Source: Simplicispira sedimenti
GTDB lineage: Bacteria; Pseudomonadota; Gammaproteobacteria; Burkholderiales; Burkholderiaceae_C
Assembly: GCF_022760965.1 (NCBI RefSeq)
Contig: NZ_JAKVIJ010000005.1
Coordinates: 124,001 to 188,000, forward strand
Direction: 5' to 3'
DNA: 64,000 nt
Made by a program: the position numbers and the translations under genes. The notes under the pieces were generated by a model. That model was not told where the DNA came from. It made no database searches and saw only the letters and a list, made by a program, of their open reading frames with translations. Below are positions 52,507-61,111 of this stretch, in pieces. Positions within the stretch are counted from its first letter, which is position 1. Each line of letters opens with the position of its first letter.

Positions 52507-52898
52507 AACTGCTCCTTGATCTCGCGCCAGTCGCGCACCAATTCCTCACGCGTCAGCGCAAAGGCATTGCTGGCGGCGTTGGCCACACGCACCAGGGCCG
52601 CCAGCGCCACCCCCCAGGCCAGCAGCCAGCCCACGGCCAGCAGCCAGGCCACCAGGGTGCGGTGCGGGCTGTCCCAGAACTGCACCAGTAGCGCCACGGA
52701 CAACAGCGTCAGCGCCACCACCATGAGTCCACCCACGGCCAGCGTGAGCAGCAGCAACTGGCGCAGGCGGGCCTTTTGCTCATGCCATTCCAGCCGGGCC
52801 AGTTCGGCGCGGTCCTCGATGGCGACGGCACCTTCCAGCGCGGCGGCACGCCAGCGCAGGACGAAGGCCTCCAGACCCAGCAGCGAGATCCAGTTCAT
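52503..52898 (-). CDS. YqjE/phage-holin-like inner membrane protein
   Basis: A 131-residue protein with an amphipathic N-terminal part (ALEGAVAIEDRAELARLEWH) and two membrane helices (about 47-70 and 80-103). This matches the DUF1469/YqjE family, sometimes labelled a phage holin, though the yqjD-E-K context is chromosomal. ATG at 52896-52898. It lies four bases after the DUF883 stop. No prophage genes are nearby. Confidence 0.78.
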   Translation of the reverse strand: MNWISLLGLEAFVLRWRAAALEGAVAIEDRAELARLEWHEQKARLRQLLLLTLAVGGLMVVALTLLSVALLVQFWDSPHRTLVAWLLAVGWLLAWGVALAALVRVANAASNAFALTREELVRDWREIKEQL

Positions 52899-52902
52899 GC
52901 GT

Positions 52903-53214
52903 TCAGCGGCGTGCCAGGAGGAAACCCACCAGCGCGCCCACCGCCAGCGCGGCACCGGCCACGCGCCAGGGTTCGTCGTGCGCATAGCGGTCGGCGGCAC
53001 GGGCGGCGTCCTTGGCCTGGTTGGCGGCTTCCTGGGCGGCGCGGATGGCGGCATCGCGCACGTTGTGCATGCCCTCGTCCAGGCGGTCACGCAGTGCCTT
53101 GATCTCGGGCACGCTGTCCAGGTTCTTGTTGGCCATGAGCGTGCGCATTTCGGAAACAAGCTTTTCCAGTTCGGTCTGGGTGCTGTGCAGGGAATCGGTG
53201 GTCTGAGTCGTCAT
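52903..53214 (-). CDS. DUF883 (YqjD/ElaB-like) membrane-anchored protein
   Basis: A 103-residue helical protein with a single C-terminal membrane anchor (about 84-101; VAGAALAVGALVGFLLARR) preceded by the family DEPW motif. In E. coli, YqjD and ElaB bind ribosomes at the membrane in stationary phase under RpoS control. Residues 10-75 are predicted to be a long charged helix. First gene of a three-gene yqjD-yqjE-yqjK-like cluster. Confidence 0.85.
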   Translation of the reverse strand: MTTQTTDSLHSTQTELEKLVSEMRTLMANKNLDSVPEIKALRDRLDEGMHNVRDAAIRAAQEAANQAKDAARAADRYAHDEPWRVAGAALAVGALVGFLLARR

Positions 53215-53339
53215 ACATGCCTTTCGGTGGAACGTTGGAAACTATGCATGCCACACAACACAGGGCTGTGCGCCAGAGTGGCTCATCTTAACGATCCCCA
53301 CAGCACCCAGCGTAAAAAACTGTGGCCCACGCAAGGACA

Positions 53340-54440
53340 TCAGGCCACAATTTGCGCCACGTGCTCACCCAGGGTCAGTGCGCTGGTGAGCCCCGGCGAC
53401 TCGATGCCAAACAGGTTGACCAGGCCCGGCACGCCATGCGCGGCAGGCCCCTGGACCACGAAGTCGGTGATGGCGGCCCCTTGCGCATCGAACACCTTGG
53501 GCCGTATGCCCGCGTAACCAGGCTCCAGCGCCCCGTCGCGCAGACCGGGCCAGTACTTGCGCACCTCGGCGTAGAAGACCTGGCCGCGTGCCGGGTCCAC
53601 GGCCAGGTCGTCGGGGGTCTCCACCCACTGCACGTCGGGCCCAAAGCGTGCCTGGCCGCCCAGATCCAGCGTCAGGTGCACGCCCAGACCAGCGGCCTCG
53701 GGCACGGGGTAGATCAGACGCGAGAACGGCGCACGGCCTGCCAGCGTGAAATAGTTGCCCTTGGCGTAGCGCGGCTGCGGCACATGCACAGCGTCCAGCC
53801 CCTGGGTGCGCAGCGCCAGTGCGGGCGCCGCCAGCCCGGCGGCGTTGACCACCGTGGTGGCCTGCAGGTGTGCACCATCATTCGCTATTATATTGATAGC
53901 ACCTTGCGCACATTCCATATACGCTACCGTCGAATTGACGGCCAAGATTCCGCCGGCTTGCTCTACATCGGCCAGCAGGCTCAGCATCAGCGCATGGCTG
54001 TCCACAATGCCGGTATCGGGCGAGTGCAATGCAGCCACGCATTCGAGGGCGGGCTCCAGGGCACGCGCTGCGTCGCGCTCCAGCCATTGCAGTGCCACGC
54101 CATTGCCCAGGGCATGCGCCTGTACGGCGCGCAGGGATTCGCGCTGCGCATCGGCGGTGGCCACCACCAGCTTGCCGCAGCGCTGGTGGGGAATGGCGCG
54201 CTCGGCGCAATAGGCGTACAGCAGCTCGCGCCCCTGCACGCACAGCCGCGCCTTGAGCGAACCCTGCGGGTAGTACAGCCCGGCGTGGATGACCTCGCTG
54301 TTGCGCGCGCTGGTGCCTGTGCCAAAGGTGGGGGCGGCCTCCAGCACCAGCACCTCGCGACCGCGCAAGGCCAGTGCACGGGCCACGGCCAGGCCCACCA
54401 CGCCGGCGCCCACCACCACGCAATCGACTTGCTCTGCCAT
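53340..54440 (-). CDS. FAD-dependent oxidoreductase, L-2-hydroxyglutarate dehydrogenase-like
   Basis: A 366-residue DAO-fold flavoprotein. The FAD-binding N-terminus is CVVVGAGVVGLAVARALAL (7-25), with EAAPTFGTGTSARNSEVIHA and GLYYPQGSLKARLC, which fit the L-2-hydroxyglutarate oxidase/dehydrogenase group (LhgO). The C-terminal IESPGLTSALTLGEHV is typical as well. A dispersed repeat lies in frame at about residues 171-187 (VAYMECAQGAINII). It starts six bases after the deacetylase-like gene ends and is the last gene of the long minus-strand block. Confidence 0.85.
   Translation of the reverse strand: MAEQVDCVVVGAGVVGLAVARALALRGREVLVLEAAPTFGTGTSARNSEVIHAGLYYPQGSLKARLCVQGRELLYAYCAERAIPHQRCGKLVVATADAQRESLRAVQAHALGNGVALQWLERDAARALEPALECVAALHSPDTGIVDSHALMLSLLADVEQAGGILAVNSTVAYMECAQGAINIIANDGAHLQATTVVNAAGLAAPALALRTQGLDAVHVPQPRYAKGNYFTLAGRAPFSRLIYPVPEAAGLGVHLTLDLGGQARFGPDVQWVETPDDLAVDPARGQVFYAEVRKYWPGLRDGALEPGYAGIRPKVFDAQGAAITDFVVQGPAAHGVPGLVNLFGIESPGLTSALTLGEHVAQIVA
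53880..53930 (+). repeat. dispersed ~60-bp repeat, copy 14, in frame inside the FAD oxidoreductase gene
   Basis: Plus orientation, opposite to the gene: TTCGCTATTATATTGATAGC, then ACCTTGCGCACATTCCATAT, then ACGCTACCGTC. The palindrome half is well kept, the tail is poor. It is translated in a surface-like position between better conserved blocks. Confidence 0.6.
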
Positions 54441-54446
54441 GGTGGG

Positions 54447-55481
54447 TCAGCCCTCAAAGCCTTCCAGCACGTTCACCGCGTTGGTGCCCAGCTCGGCCGC
54501 GGCATAGCCGCCCTCCAGCACGAACACGGTGGGCAGGCCCAGCCGCGCCAGGCGCTGCCCCAGGCGCAGAAAATCCGCCGAGGCCAGGGCAAAGCGCGAG
54601 ATCGGGTCGCCCTCGAAGGTATCGAGCCCGAGCGAGACCACCAGCGCTTCTGCGCCATAGGCGGAAATGCGCGCACAGGCCTGCTCCAGCGCGCCGAACC
54701 ATGCCTGCACGCTGCTGCCTGCCGCCAGCGGCAGGTTGAGGTTGCAGCCCGCCCCGGCACCCACACCCGTTTCATCGGCATGGCCCAGGTAGAACGGGTA
54801 TTCGGTGCGCGAGTCGCCGTGGATGCTGACGAACAGCACGTCGGCGCGGTCGTAGAAGATGCTTTGGGTGCCGTTGCCGTGGTGGTAGTCCACGTCCAGC
54901 ACGGCCACGCGCGCCGCGCCCTGGTCGCACAGCCACTGCGCGGCCACGGCGGCGTTGTTGAGCAGGCAGTAGCCGCCCATGAAGTCCGGCCCCGCATGGT
55001 GGCCCGGCGGGCGCGTGCAGCAGAAGGCCGCGCGTGCACCGGCCGCCACGCGCGCCGCCGCGCTGGCAGCGGCATCGGCACCGGCCTTGGCGGCCTGCCA
55101 ACTGCCTGCGGCCAGCGGCGTGCCGTTGTCCATGGAATACAGGCCCAGCTTGGCGACGAAGTTGTCCGGCTCGATGTCGCTGCGCAGCGTGCGCACGGGC
55201 CAGACCGAGGGAAAGGGTTGCACCTGGGCATTGGCCGGGTCCAGCGCCAACCATTGCGCCCACGCCGTTTGCAGAAACTGCAGGTAGCGCGGCGCATGGA
55301 TGCGCGCGAGTACGGCGCTGCAGTCCTGGTCGGGCGCCAGCAGCGCGTGGCCGCGCTCGGTCAGGCGAGCCTCCACGTAGTCGGCGCGCGCGGGCTTCTC
55401 GAAGCAGGGCACGCGCTCGCCCCGGAAGAACTCATGCGCCGGGGCGTGCAGGTGGTGCAGCGGGTTGTGGAAGGTGATCAT
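54447..55481 (-). CDS. histone deacetylase-family amidohydrolase
   Basis: A 344-residue zinc amidohydrolase of the arginase/deacetylase fold. In bacteria these remove acetyl groups from polyamines or other small amides. The active site is seen in CTRPPGHHAG, then LDVDYHHGNGTQSIFY (metal Asp and His), and DETGVGAG. The last metal-site Asp is in SLGLDTFEGDP and the Tyr position in VFVLEGGYAAAELG. I start it at the ATG at 55479-55481. It sits in the acyl-CoA block with a 30-base gap upstream. The in vivo substrate is not evident. Confidence 0.88.
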   Translation of the reverse strand: MITFHNPLHHLHAPAHEFFRGERVPCFEKPARADYVEARLTERGHALLAPDQDCSAVLARIHAPRYLQFLQTAWAQWLALDPANAQVQPFPSVWPVRTLRSDIEPDNFVAKLGLYSMDNGTPLAAGSWQAAKAGADAAASAAARVAAGARAAFCCTRPPGHHAGPDFMGGYCLLNNAAVAAQWLCDQGAARVAVLDVDYHHGNGTQSIFYDRADVLFVSIHGDSRTEYPFYLGHADETGVGAGAGCNLNLPLAAGSSVQAWFGALEQACARISAYGAEALVVSLGLDTFEGDPISRFALASADFLRLGQRLARLGLPTVFVLEGGYAAAELGTNAVNVLEGFEG

Positions 55482-55511
55482 GCGCCGAGTGTAAAAGCCG
55501 GCGCCAACCAC

Positions 55512-56546
55512 TTACGCGATTTCAGCCCAAGGCTGGGGCCGAGCGCCGTCTGCAAACAGCGGGTGCGCCTGCGCCTCCTCCAGCGTGAGCACCGGGGTCA
55601 CGCAGGCATCCGCCTGCGCGAAGCGCTCGCTCCACACGGCCAGCGGCTGCGAGGCCACAAGCTGCGCCACCTCGGCGCGCAGGGCTGCGCAGTCGGGCGA
55701 GCCCGGCAACTGGCCGCGCTGCCAGTGGCGCTGCACCCAGTCGGGGCGCTCAAAGACTTCGCACGCCACCTTCCAGAACTTGAACTCCAGCGCCCCCACG
55801 GCCAGGTGGCGGCCATCCTGCGTGGCGTAGATGTTGTAGCAAGGCAGCACGCCGTTGAGCAGGTCCTCGCCCGCGCCGGGGCGGCGCCCCAGCAGCGGTG
55901 CCAGCATGGCGCCCGTGGCCTGGGGCATGACCAGTTGGGCGTGCAGGCCATGGACCATGCTCACGTCCAGGTGCCGACCCTGCCCCGTCTTCTGTGCCTC
56001 GAACACCGCGGCCAGCACGGCGATGCAGGCCATGGCGCTGCCGCCCGCCAGATCACCCCACTGCACGTTGGACAGGGCCAGTTCGCCCGTGGGCGCGCGC
56101 ATCTGGTCCAGCACGCCCGACAGCGCCATGAAGTTGAGGTCGTGCCCCGCCTTCTGCGCCCAGGGGCCGTGCTGGCCGTAGCCGGTGATGGACACCATCA
56201 CCAGGCGCGGGTTCAGCGCGTGCAACGTGGCCGCATCCAGCCCCAGGCCCTGCAGCACACCGGGGCGGAAGCTGTCGAGCAGCACATCGGCCTCCTGCAC
56301 CCAGGCGCGCAGGCGGTCCAGGTCGGCGCTGCTGCGGAAGTCGATGGTGCGGCATTCCTTGCCGTGGTTGAGCGCCTCGAACAGCGCTGCCAGCGGTCGC
56401 GCCGGGTCGCCCTCGGGCGGCTCCACCTTGACGATGGTGGCGCCCAGGTCGGCCAGCAGGCGCGTGGCGAAGGGACCGGGCAGGTTGCGCGTGAGGTCGA
56501 GCACGCGCAAGCCGGACAGCAACGGTGGCAATGCGGTATCGCCCAT
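55512..56546 (-). CDS. CaiB/BaiF-family CoA-transferase
   Basis: A 344-residue class III CoA-transferase or alpha-methylacyl-CoA racemase-like enzyme. N-terminal LRVLDLTRNLPGPFATRLLA and VKVEPPEGDPAR bind CoA, and the catalytic Asp is in AGHDLNFMALSG. The length (shorter than ~400-residue CaiB) is closer to the racemase side, which would prepare branched acyl-CoA for oxidation. Its ATG overlaps the previous stop by one base (TGATG), so expression is coupled to the acyl-CoA dehydrogenase gene. Confidence 0.88.
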   Translation of the reverse strand: MGDTALPPLLSGLRVLDLTRNLPGPFATRLLADLGATIVKVEPPEGDPARPLAALFEALNHGKECRTIDFRSSADLDRLRAWVQEADVLLDSFRPGVLQGLGLDAATLHALNPRLVMVSITGYGQHGPWAQKAGHDLNFMALSGVLDQMRAPTGELALSNVQWGDLAGGSAMACIAVLAAVFEAQKTGQGRHLDVSMVHGLHAQLVMPQATGAMLAPLLGRRPGAGEDLLNGVLPCYNIYATQDGRHLAVGALEFKFWKVACEVFERPDWVQRHWQRGQLPGSPDCAALRAEVAQLVASQPLAVWSERFAQADACVTPVLTLEEAQAHPLFADGARPQPWAEIA

Positions 56547-57712
56547 CAGAGTCCCAATTGCTTGGAAATGATCTCGTTCATGATCTCGTGCGTGCCGCCG
56601 CCAATGGAGAGGATGCGGTTGTCGCGGTACAGGCGCTCGACCAGCGACTCGCGCATGTAGCCCATGCCGCCAAAGATCTGCACCGCCTCATCCGTGACCA
56701 TGGTGGACACCGAGGTGGCGAAGTTCTTGGCCATGGAGACCTCGGCAATCGCCGACTCGCCCGCCTGCATGCGCGCGGCGCAGCGGTAGGTGTATTCGCG
56801 CGCCACGTTCACCTGCGTGGCCATCTCGGCCAGCTTGTGGCGGATGACCTGGTGCTTGGACAGCGGCTTGCCGAAGGTGGTGCGCTCCTTCACGTAGGCC
56901 AGGCATTGCTCCAGCGCGAGCTGCGCCGTCATGGTCGCCATGATGGCCAGGCTCAGGCGCTCGGCCTGGAAGTTGGCCATGATGGTGAAGAAGCCCGAGT
57001 TCTCCGGCCCCAGCAGGTTTTCCGCCGGCACGCGACAGTCCTGGAAGAACAGCTCGGCCGTATCGGACGCCCACCAGCCCATCTTCTTGAGCGTGCGCCC
57101 CACGGTGAAGCCCGGCGTGCCCTTCTCGATCAGCAGCAGCGACACGCCTCCAAAACCCGCCTCGCCCGTGCGCACGGCCACGGTGTAGTAGTCGGCGCGC
57201 GCGCCCGAGGTGATGAAGGTCTTGGAGCCGTTGACCACATAGTGGTCGCCATCGCGCACCGCGCGGGTCTTGAGGTTGGCCACGTCCGAGCCGCCACTGG
57301 GCTCGGTGATGGCCAGGGCGATGATCTTCTCGCCCGCGAGCACCTGCGGTACCACGCGTGCCTTGAGCGCATCCGAACCCGTGCGCCAGACCGGCGGCAG
57401 GCCGATGTCCAGCGAGCCCAGGCTGGCGACGAAGCCACCCGAGCCGCTGCGCATCAGTTCCTCGCTGGCGGCCACCTTCAGGAACACGTCCTGCTCGCCC
57501 GAGCCGCCGAACTCGGTGGGGTGGCCTATGCCCAGCAGGCCCAGGCTGCCGGCGTGCTGGTACACCTCGCGCGGGAAACCGCCCGCCTCTTCCCATGCGT
57601 CGATGTGCGGCTTGACGGCCTCGTTGACGAAGCGGCGCATGGTGTCGCGCACCATGCCATGCGTTTCGTTGAAGTAATCCACATACACGCTGGCGAGGGC
57701 GGGATCACGCAT
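56546..57712 (-). CDS. acyl-CoA dehydrogenase (second of two)
   Basis: A 388-residue FAD enzyme that introduces the alpha-beta double bond in acyl-CoA. Motifs are ALAITEPSGGSDVANLKTRA, VVNGSKTFITSGARADYY, AYVKERTTFGKPLSKHQVIR and the C-terminal QIFGGMGYMRESLVERLYRD. The active-site base should be the Glu near THEIMNEII. The start (ATG 57710-57712) overlaps the FadJ-type stop by eight bases. Chain-length preference is unknown. Confidence 0.93.
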   Translation of the reverse strand: MRDPALASVYVDYFNETHGMVRDTMRRFVNEAVKPHIDAWEEAGGFPREVYQHAGSLGLLGIGHPTEFGGSGEQDVFLKVAASEELMRSGSGGFVASLGSLDIGLPPVWRTGSDALKARVVPQVLAGEKIIALAITEPSGGSDVANLKTRAVRDGDHYVVNGSKTFITSGARADYYTVAVRTGEAGFGGVSLLLIEKGTPGFTVGRTLKKMGWWASDTAELFFQDCRVPAENLLGPENSGFFTIMANFQAERLSLAIMATMTAQLALEQCLAYVKERTTFGKPLSKHQVIRHKLAEMATQVNVAREYTYRCAARMQAGESAIAEVSMAKNFATSVSTMVTDEAVQIFGGMGYMRESLVERLYRDNRILSIGGGTHEIMNEIISKQLGL

Positions 57713-59852
57713 CCTGGAACCTCCGGTTTTCCTGCGCCATCTGGACCAGAATGGCCGCGGGCTCGAAGCGTGCGCCATGCTGCCGCGCCAGTTCACGCGA
57801 GCGCGCTACGAAGCGCTGGACGCCCATGGCGTTGATGAACTGCAGCGCGCCACCCTGGTGCGGCGCGAAGCCCCAGCCGAAGATGGAGCCGATGTTGGCG
57901 TCGGCCACCGAGCGCACCACGTTTTCCTCGAAGCAGCGCGCGGCCTCGTTGGCCTGGATGAACATCAGCCGGTCCACCAGCTCCTGCTGCGTGGGCTGGT
58001 CGGCGCGCGGTGGGTAGAGCGTGGTCAGCTCCGGCCACAGGCTCTTTTCCTTGCCCTGGTAGTCGTAAAAGCCCTTGCCGGCCTTCTTGCCGACGCGGCC
58101 CATCTCGGCGCACAGCTTGCGCAGCACGGCCTCTCCGGGGTGCGTGGGGTAGGTCTTGCCTTCGGCCTCCAGGTCGCGGCGTGTCTGGTCGCTCACGTGC
58201 AGCGACAGGCTCAGCGACACCTCGTCCTGCAGGGCCAGCGGCGGCATGGGCATGCCGGCCTTGACACCCGCCACCTCGATCGAGCGCGGGTGCACGCCCT
58301 CGGCCAGCATGGCGATGCCCTCCATCACGTAGGTGGCGAACACGCGAGAGGTGTAGAAGCCCCGGCTGTCGTTGACCACGATGGGCGTCTTGCCGATCTG
58401 CAGCACGTAGTCGAAACCGCGTGCCAGCGTGGCGTCCGACGTCTTCTCGCCCACGATGATCTCGACCAGCGGCATCTTGTCCACGGGCGAGAAGAAATGC
58501 AGGCCGATGAAGTGCGCTGGGCGGCGGCTCACCTGGGCCAGGCCCGTGATGGGCAGCGTGGAGGTGTTGGAGGCAAACACCGCGTCCTCGCCGATCACGG
58601 CCTCGGCCAGTTGGGTGCAGTTGGCCTTGATGGCACGGTCCTCGAACACGGCCTCGACCACCAGGTCGCAGCCCTGCAGGTCTTCGTAGCGCGTGGTCGG
58701 CTGGATGCGCGCCAGCAGCGCATCGCGTTTCTCCTGCGTGGTTTTGCCGCGTGACAAGGCCTTGTCCAGCAGGCCTTGCGAGTAGGCCTTGCCCTTGTCG
58801 GCGTTCTCATGCGTGGTGTCGAGCAGCACCACGTCGATACCAGCCTTGGCCGACACATAGGCAATGCCCGCACCCATCATGCCGGCGCCCAGGATGCCGA
58901 CCTTTTTCACCTTGCCCTGCGGCTGGCTGGCGGGGCGCGACTGGCCCTTCTTGATGGCATTGAGCTGGTACCACAGGGTGCCGATCATGTTCTTGCTGAC
59001 CTGTGAGACGATGCAGGCCGCGAAGTAGCGCGACTCGACCTGCAGCGCGTTGTCGATGTCGAGCAGGCAGCCTTCGAACAGGCAGCTCATGATGTGCGTG
59101 ATGGCCGGGTAGTTGCCATGGGCCTTGGCGTTGGCCATGGAGGGCGCGATGGCCAGCATCTGCACCACGGACGGACTCTTGCTGTCGCCGCCGGGGATGC
59201 GGAAGCCTTTGGCGTCCCAGGGCTGCACGGGCTTGGGGTTGGCCAGGCACCAGTCACGCGCCTTTTGCAGCAGCTCCTCACGCGTAGCGGCCAGTTCGTT
59301 GACGATGCCCAGGCCCTTGGCCTTGGCGGGGCTCAGCTCCGTACCCTGGGTGATGAGTTCAAAGCTCTTCTGGATGCCGATGAGGCGCGGCAGGCGCTGC
59401 GTTCCGCCGGCGCCGGGCAGCAGGCCCAGCTTGACCTCGGGCAGGCCGATCTTGGCCTTGGGGTCGTCGATGGCAAAGCGGGCGTGGCAGGCCAGCGCCA
59501 GTTCCAGGCCGCCGCCCAGCGTGGTGCCGTTGAGGGCAGCCACCACGGGCTTGCCGCATTTTTCCATGCGGCGCAACAGGGCCTTGAGCTCCTCGCCCAA
59601 CTGGAAGGCCTGCTCCACCGTGGTGATCTGGCTCAGCTGGTCGATGTCGGCGCCCGCGATGAAGCTGGACTTGCCCGAGGTGAGCACCAGACCTTTGAGG
59701 CCCTCTTCCTGCTCCAGGCGCTCCAGCAGCGTGGCAAAGCGGCCCAGCAGCTCGGGCGTGAGCACGTTCATGGCGCGGCCGGGCTGGTCGAAAGTGACCA
59801 GACCGACGCCGCTGGCGTCCACTTCGAAAGTGACGGAATCTTGCTGTGTCAT
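57705..59852 (-). CDS. fadJ: bifunctional enoyl-CoA hydratase / 3-hydroxyacyl-CoA dehydrogenase
   Basis: A 715-residue FadB/FadJ-type multienzyme. The N-terminal crotonase domain has SGKSSFIAGADIDQL and LNGTTLGGGLELALACH with LPEVKLGLLPGAGGTQRLP, which carry the two catalytic Glu. The dehydrogenase part starts near residue 310 with VGILGAGMMGAGIAYVSAKA, followed by GLHFFSPVDKMPLVEI and NDSRGFYTSRV. Length and domain order match FadJ. It pairs with the thiolase encoded 13 bases upstream as in fadI-fadJ. Start at ATG 59850-59852. Confidence 0.94.
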   Translation of the reverse strand: MTQQDSVTFEVDASGVGLVTFDQPGRAMNVLTPELLGRFATLLERLEQEEGLKGLVLTSGKSSFIAGADIDQLSQITTVEQAFQLGEELKALLRRMEKCGKPVVAALNGTTLGGGLELALACHARFAIDDPKAKIGLPEVKLGLLPGAGGTQRLPRLIGIQKSFELITQGTELSPAKAKGLGIVNELAATREELLQKARDWCLANPKPVQPWDAKGFRIPGGDSKSPSVVQMLAIAPSMANAKAHGNYPAITHIMSCLFEGCLLDIDNALQVESRYFAACIVSQVSKNMIGTLWYQLNAIKKGQSRPASQPQGKVKKVGILGAGMMGAGIAYVSAKAGIDVVLLDTTHENADKGKAYSQGLLDKALSRGKTTQEKRDALLARIQPTTRYEDLQGCDLVVEAVFEDRAIKANCTQLAEAVIGEDAVFASNTSTLPITGLAQVSRRPAHFIGLHFFSPVDKMPLVEIIVGEKTSDATLARGFDYVLQIGKTPIVVNDSRGFYTSRVFATYVMEGIAMLAEGVHPRSIEVAGVKAGMPMPPLALQDEVSLSLSLHVSDQTRRDLEAEGKTYPTHPGEAVLRKLCAEMGRVGKKAGKGFYDYQGKEKSLWPELTTLYPPRADQPTQQELVDRLMFIQANEAARCFEENVVRSVADANIGSIFGWGFAPHQGGALQFINAMGVQRFVARSRELARQHGARFEPAAILVQMAQENRRFQDA

Positions 59853-59865
59853 GGGTTCGCCTCGT

Positions 59866-61071
59866 TCAAACGCGTTCGATGATGGTGGCGATGCCCATGC
59901 CGGCACCGACGCACAGGGTGGCCAGCGCCGTGGATTGGCCGGTACGCTCCAGCTCGTCCAGCGCCGTGCCCAGGATGATGGCGCCCGTGGCGCCCAGCGG
60001 GTGGCCCATGGCGATGGCCCCGCCGTTGACGTTCACGCGGTCCAGCTGCACACCCAGGTCGCGCGCCGTCTTCATGGGCACGGTGGCAAAGGCTTCGTTC
60101 ACTTCCCACAGATCGATGTCCGACACCGCCATGCCCGCCTTGGCCAGGGCCTTGCGCACGGCGGGCGTGGGGCCAGTCAGCATGATGGTGGGTTCGGAGC
60201 CGATGACGGCGCACATGCGCACCTTGGCGCGGGGCTTGAGGCCCGCCTTCTCGCCCGCCGCCTTGCTGCCCAGCAGCATCAGCGCCGCGCCATCGACGAT
60301 GCCCGAGGAGTTGCCCGCGTGGTGGTGGTGTTGGATCTTTTCGATGGTGGTGTACTTGTCCAGCGCGGTGGAATCAAAGCCCATGCTGCCCATCATCTCG
60401 AACGAGGGGTTGAGCTTGGCCAGCGACTCGACCGAGGTGCCGGGACGCACGGTCTCGTCACGGTCCAGCATCACCATGCCATTGATGTCCGTGACCGGAA
60501 CAATGGAGCGCGCAAAGCGCCCTTCGGCCTGGGCCTGCGCGGCGCGGCGGTGCGACTCGGCGGCAAAGGCATCAAGATCTGCGCGGCCAAAGCCTTCCAG
60601 CGTGGCGATCAGATCCGCGCTGATGCCCTGCGGAATGAAGGCCGTGCCGCTGTTGACGCGCGGGTCCATGACCCAGGCGCCGCCGTCGCTGCCCATGGCC
60701 CAGCGGCTCATGGACTCCACGCCGCCCGCGACCACCATGTCTTCCATGCCGGACATGATCTTGGCCGTGGCCAGGTTGATCGACTCCAGGCCCGAGGCAC
60801 AGAAGCGCGACTGCGTCACGCCCGCCACGGTTTGCGCCCAGCCGGCATCCAGCACGGCGGTGCGGGCAATGTCGGCGCCCTGCTCGCCCACGGGCGTGAC
60901 GCAGCCCAGCACCAGGTCATCGACCAGCGCCGTGTCGAGCCGGTTGCGCGCCTGCAGCGCCTGCAGCAGCGTGCGCAGCAGCCACACGGGTGTGGCCTGG
61001 TGCAGGCGGCCGTCCTTCTTGCCCTTGCCGCGCGGGGTGCGCACGGCGTCGTAGATATAGGCTTCGGTCAT
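59866..61071 (-). CDS. fadI: acetyl-CoA C-acyltransferase (thiolase)
   Basis: A 401-residue thiolase for the last step of beta-oxidation. The acyl-accepting Cys is in TQSRFCASGLESIN, and the others in LWEVNEAFATVP, GGAIAMGHPLGATGA and TLCVGAGMG. The IQHHHHAGNSSGIVDGA segment is in the usual place with an extra His run. An AAGGAG site precedes the ATG at 61069-61071. The gene symbol is by context with the FadJ-type partner. Confidence 0.93.
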   Translation of the reverse strand: MTEAYIYDAVRTPRGKGKKDGRLHQATPVWLLRTLLQALQARNRLDTALVDDLVLGCVTPVGEQGADIARTAVLDAGWAQTVAGVTQSRFCASGLESINLATAKIMSGMEDMVVAGGVESMSRWAMGSDGGAWVMDPRVNSGTAFIPQGISADLIATLEGFGRADLDAFAAESHRRAAQAQAEGRFARSIVPVTDINGMVMLDRDETVRPGTSVESLAKLNPSFEMMGSMGFDSTALDKYTTIEKIQHHHHAGNSSGIVDGAALMLLGSKAAGEKAGLKPRAKVRMCAVIGSEPTIMLTGPTPAVRKALAKAGMAVSDIDLWEVNEAFATVPMKTARDLGVQLDRVNVNGGAIAMGHPLGATGAIILGTALDELERTGQSTALATLCVGAGMGIATIIERV

Positions 61072-61111
61072 GGAAGCTCCTTGGTGAATGAATGGATGAA
61101 AAGGATTGGCG

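Noticed and set aside
52503..52898. Phage holin as a sign of a prophage
   Set aside because: Its neighbours are yqjD- and yqjK-like chromosomal genes and there are no other phage functions.
54447..55481. Deacetylase-like gene as recent transfer from a eukaryote
   Set aside because: This family is widespread in bacteria and base composition matches its neighbours.
53322..56660. 1112-residue open frame on the plus strand opposite three catabolic genes
   Set aside because: It crosses three real genes on the other strand and shows no domain; antisense artefact.
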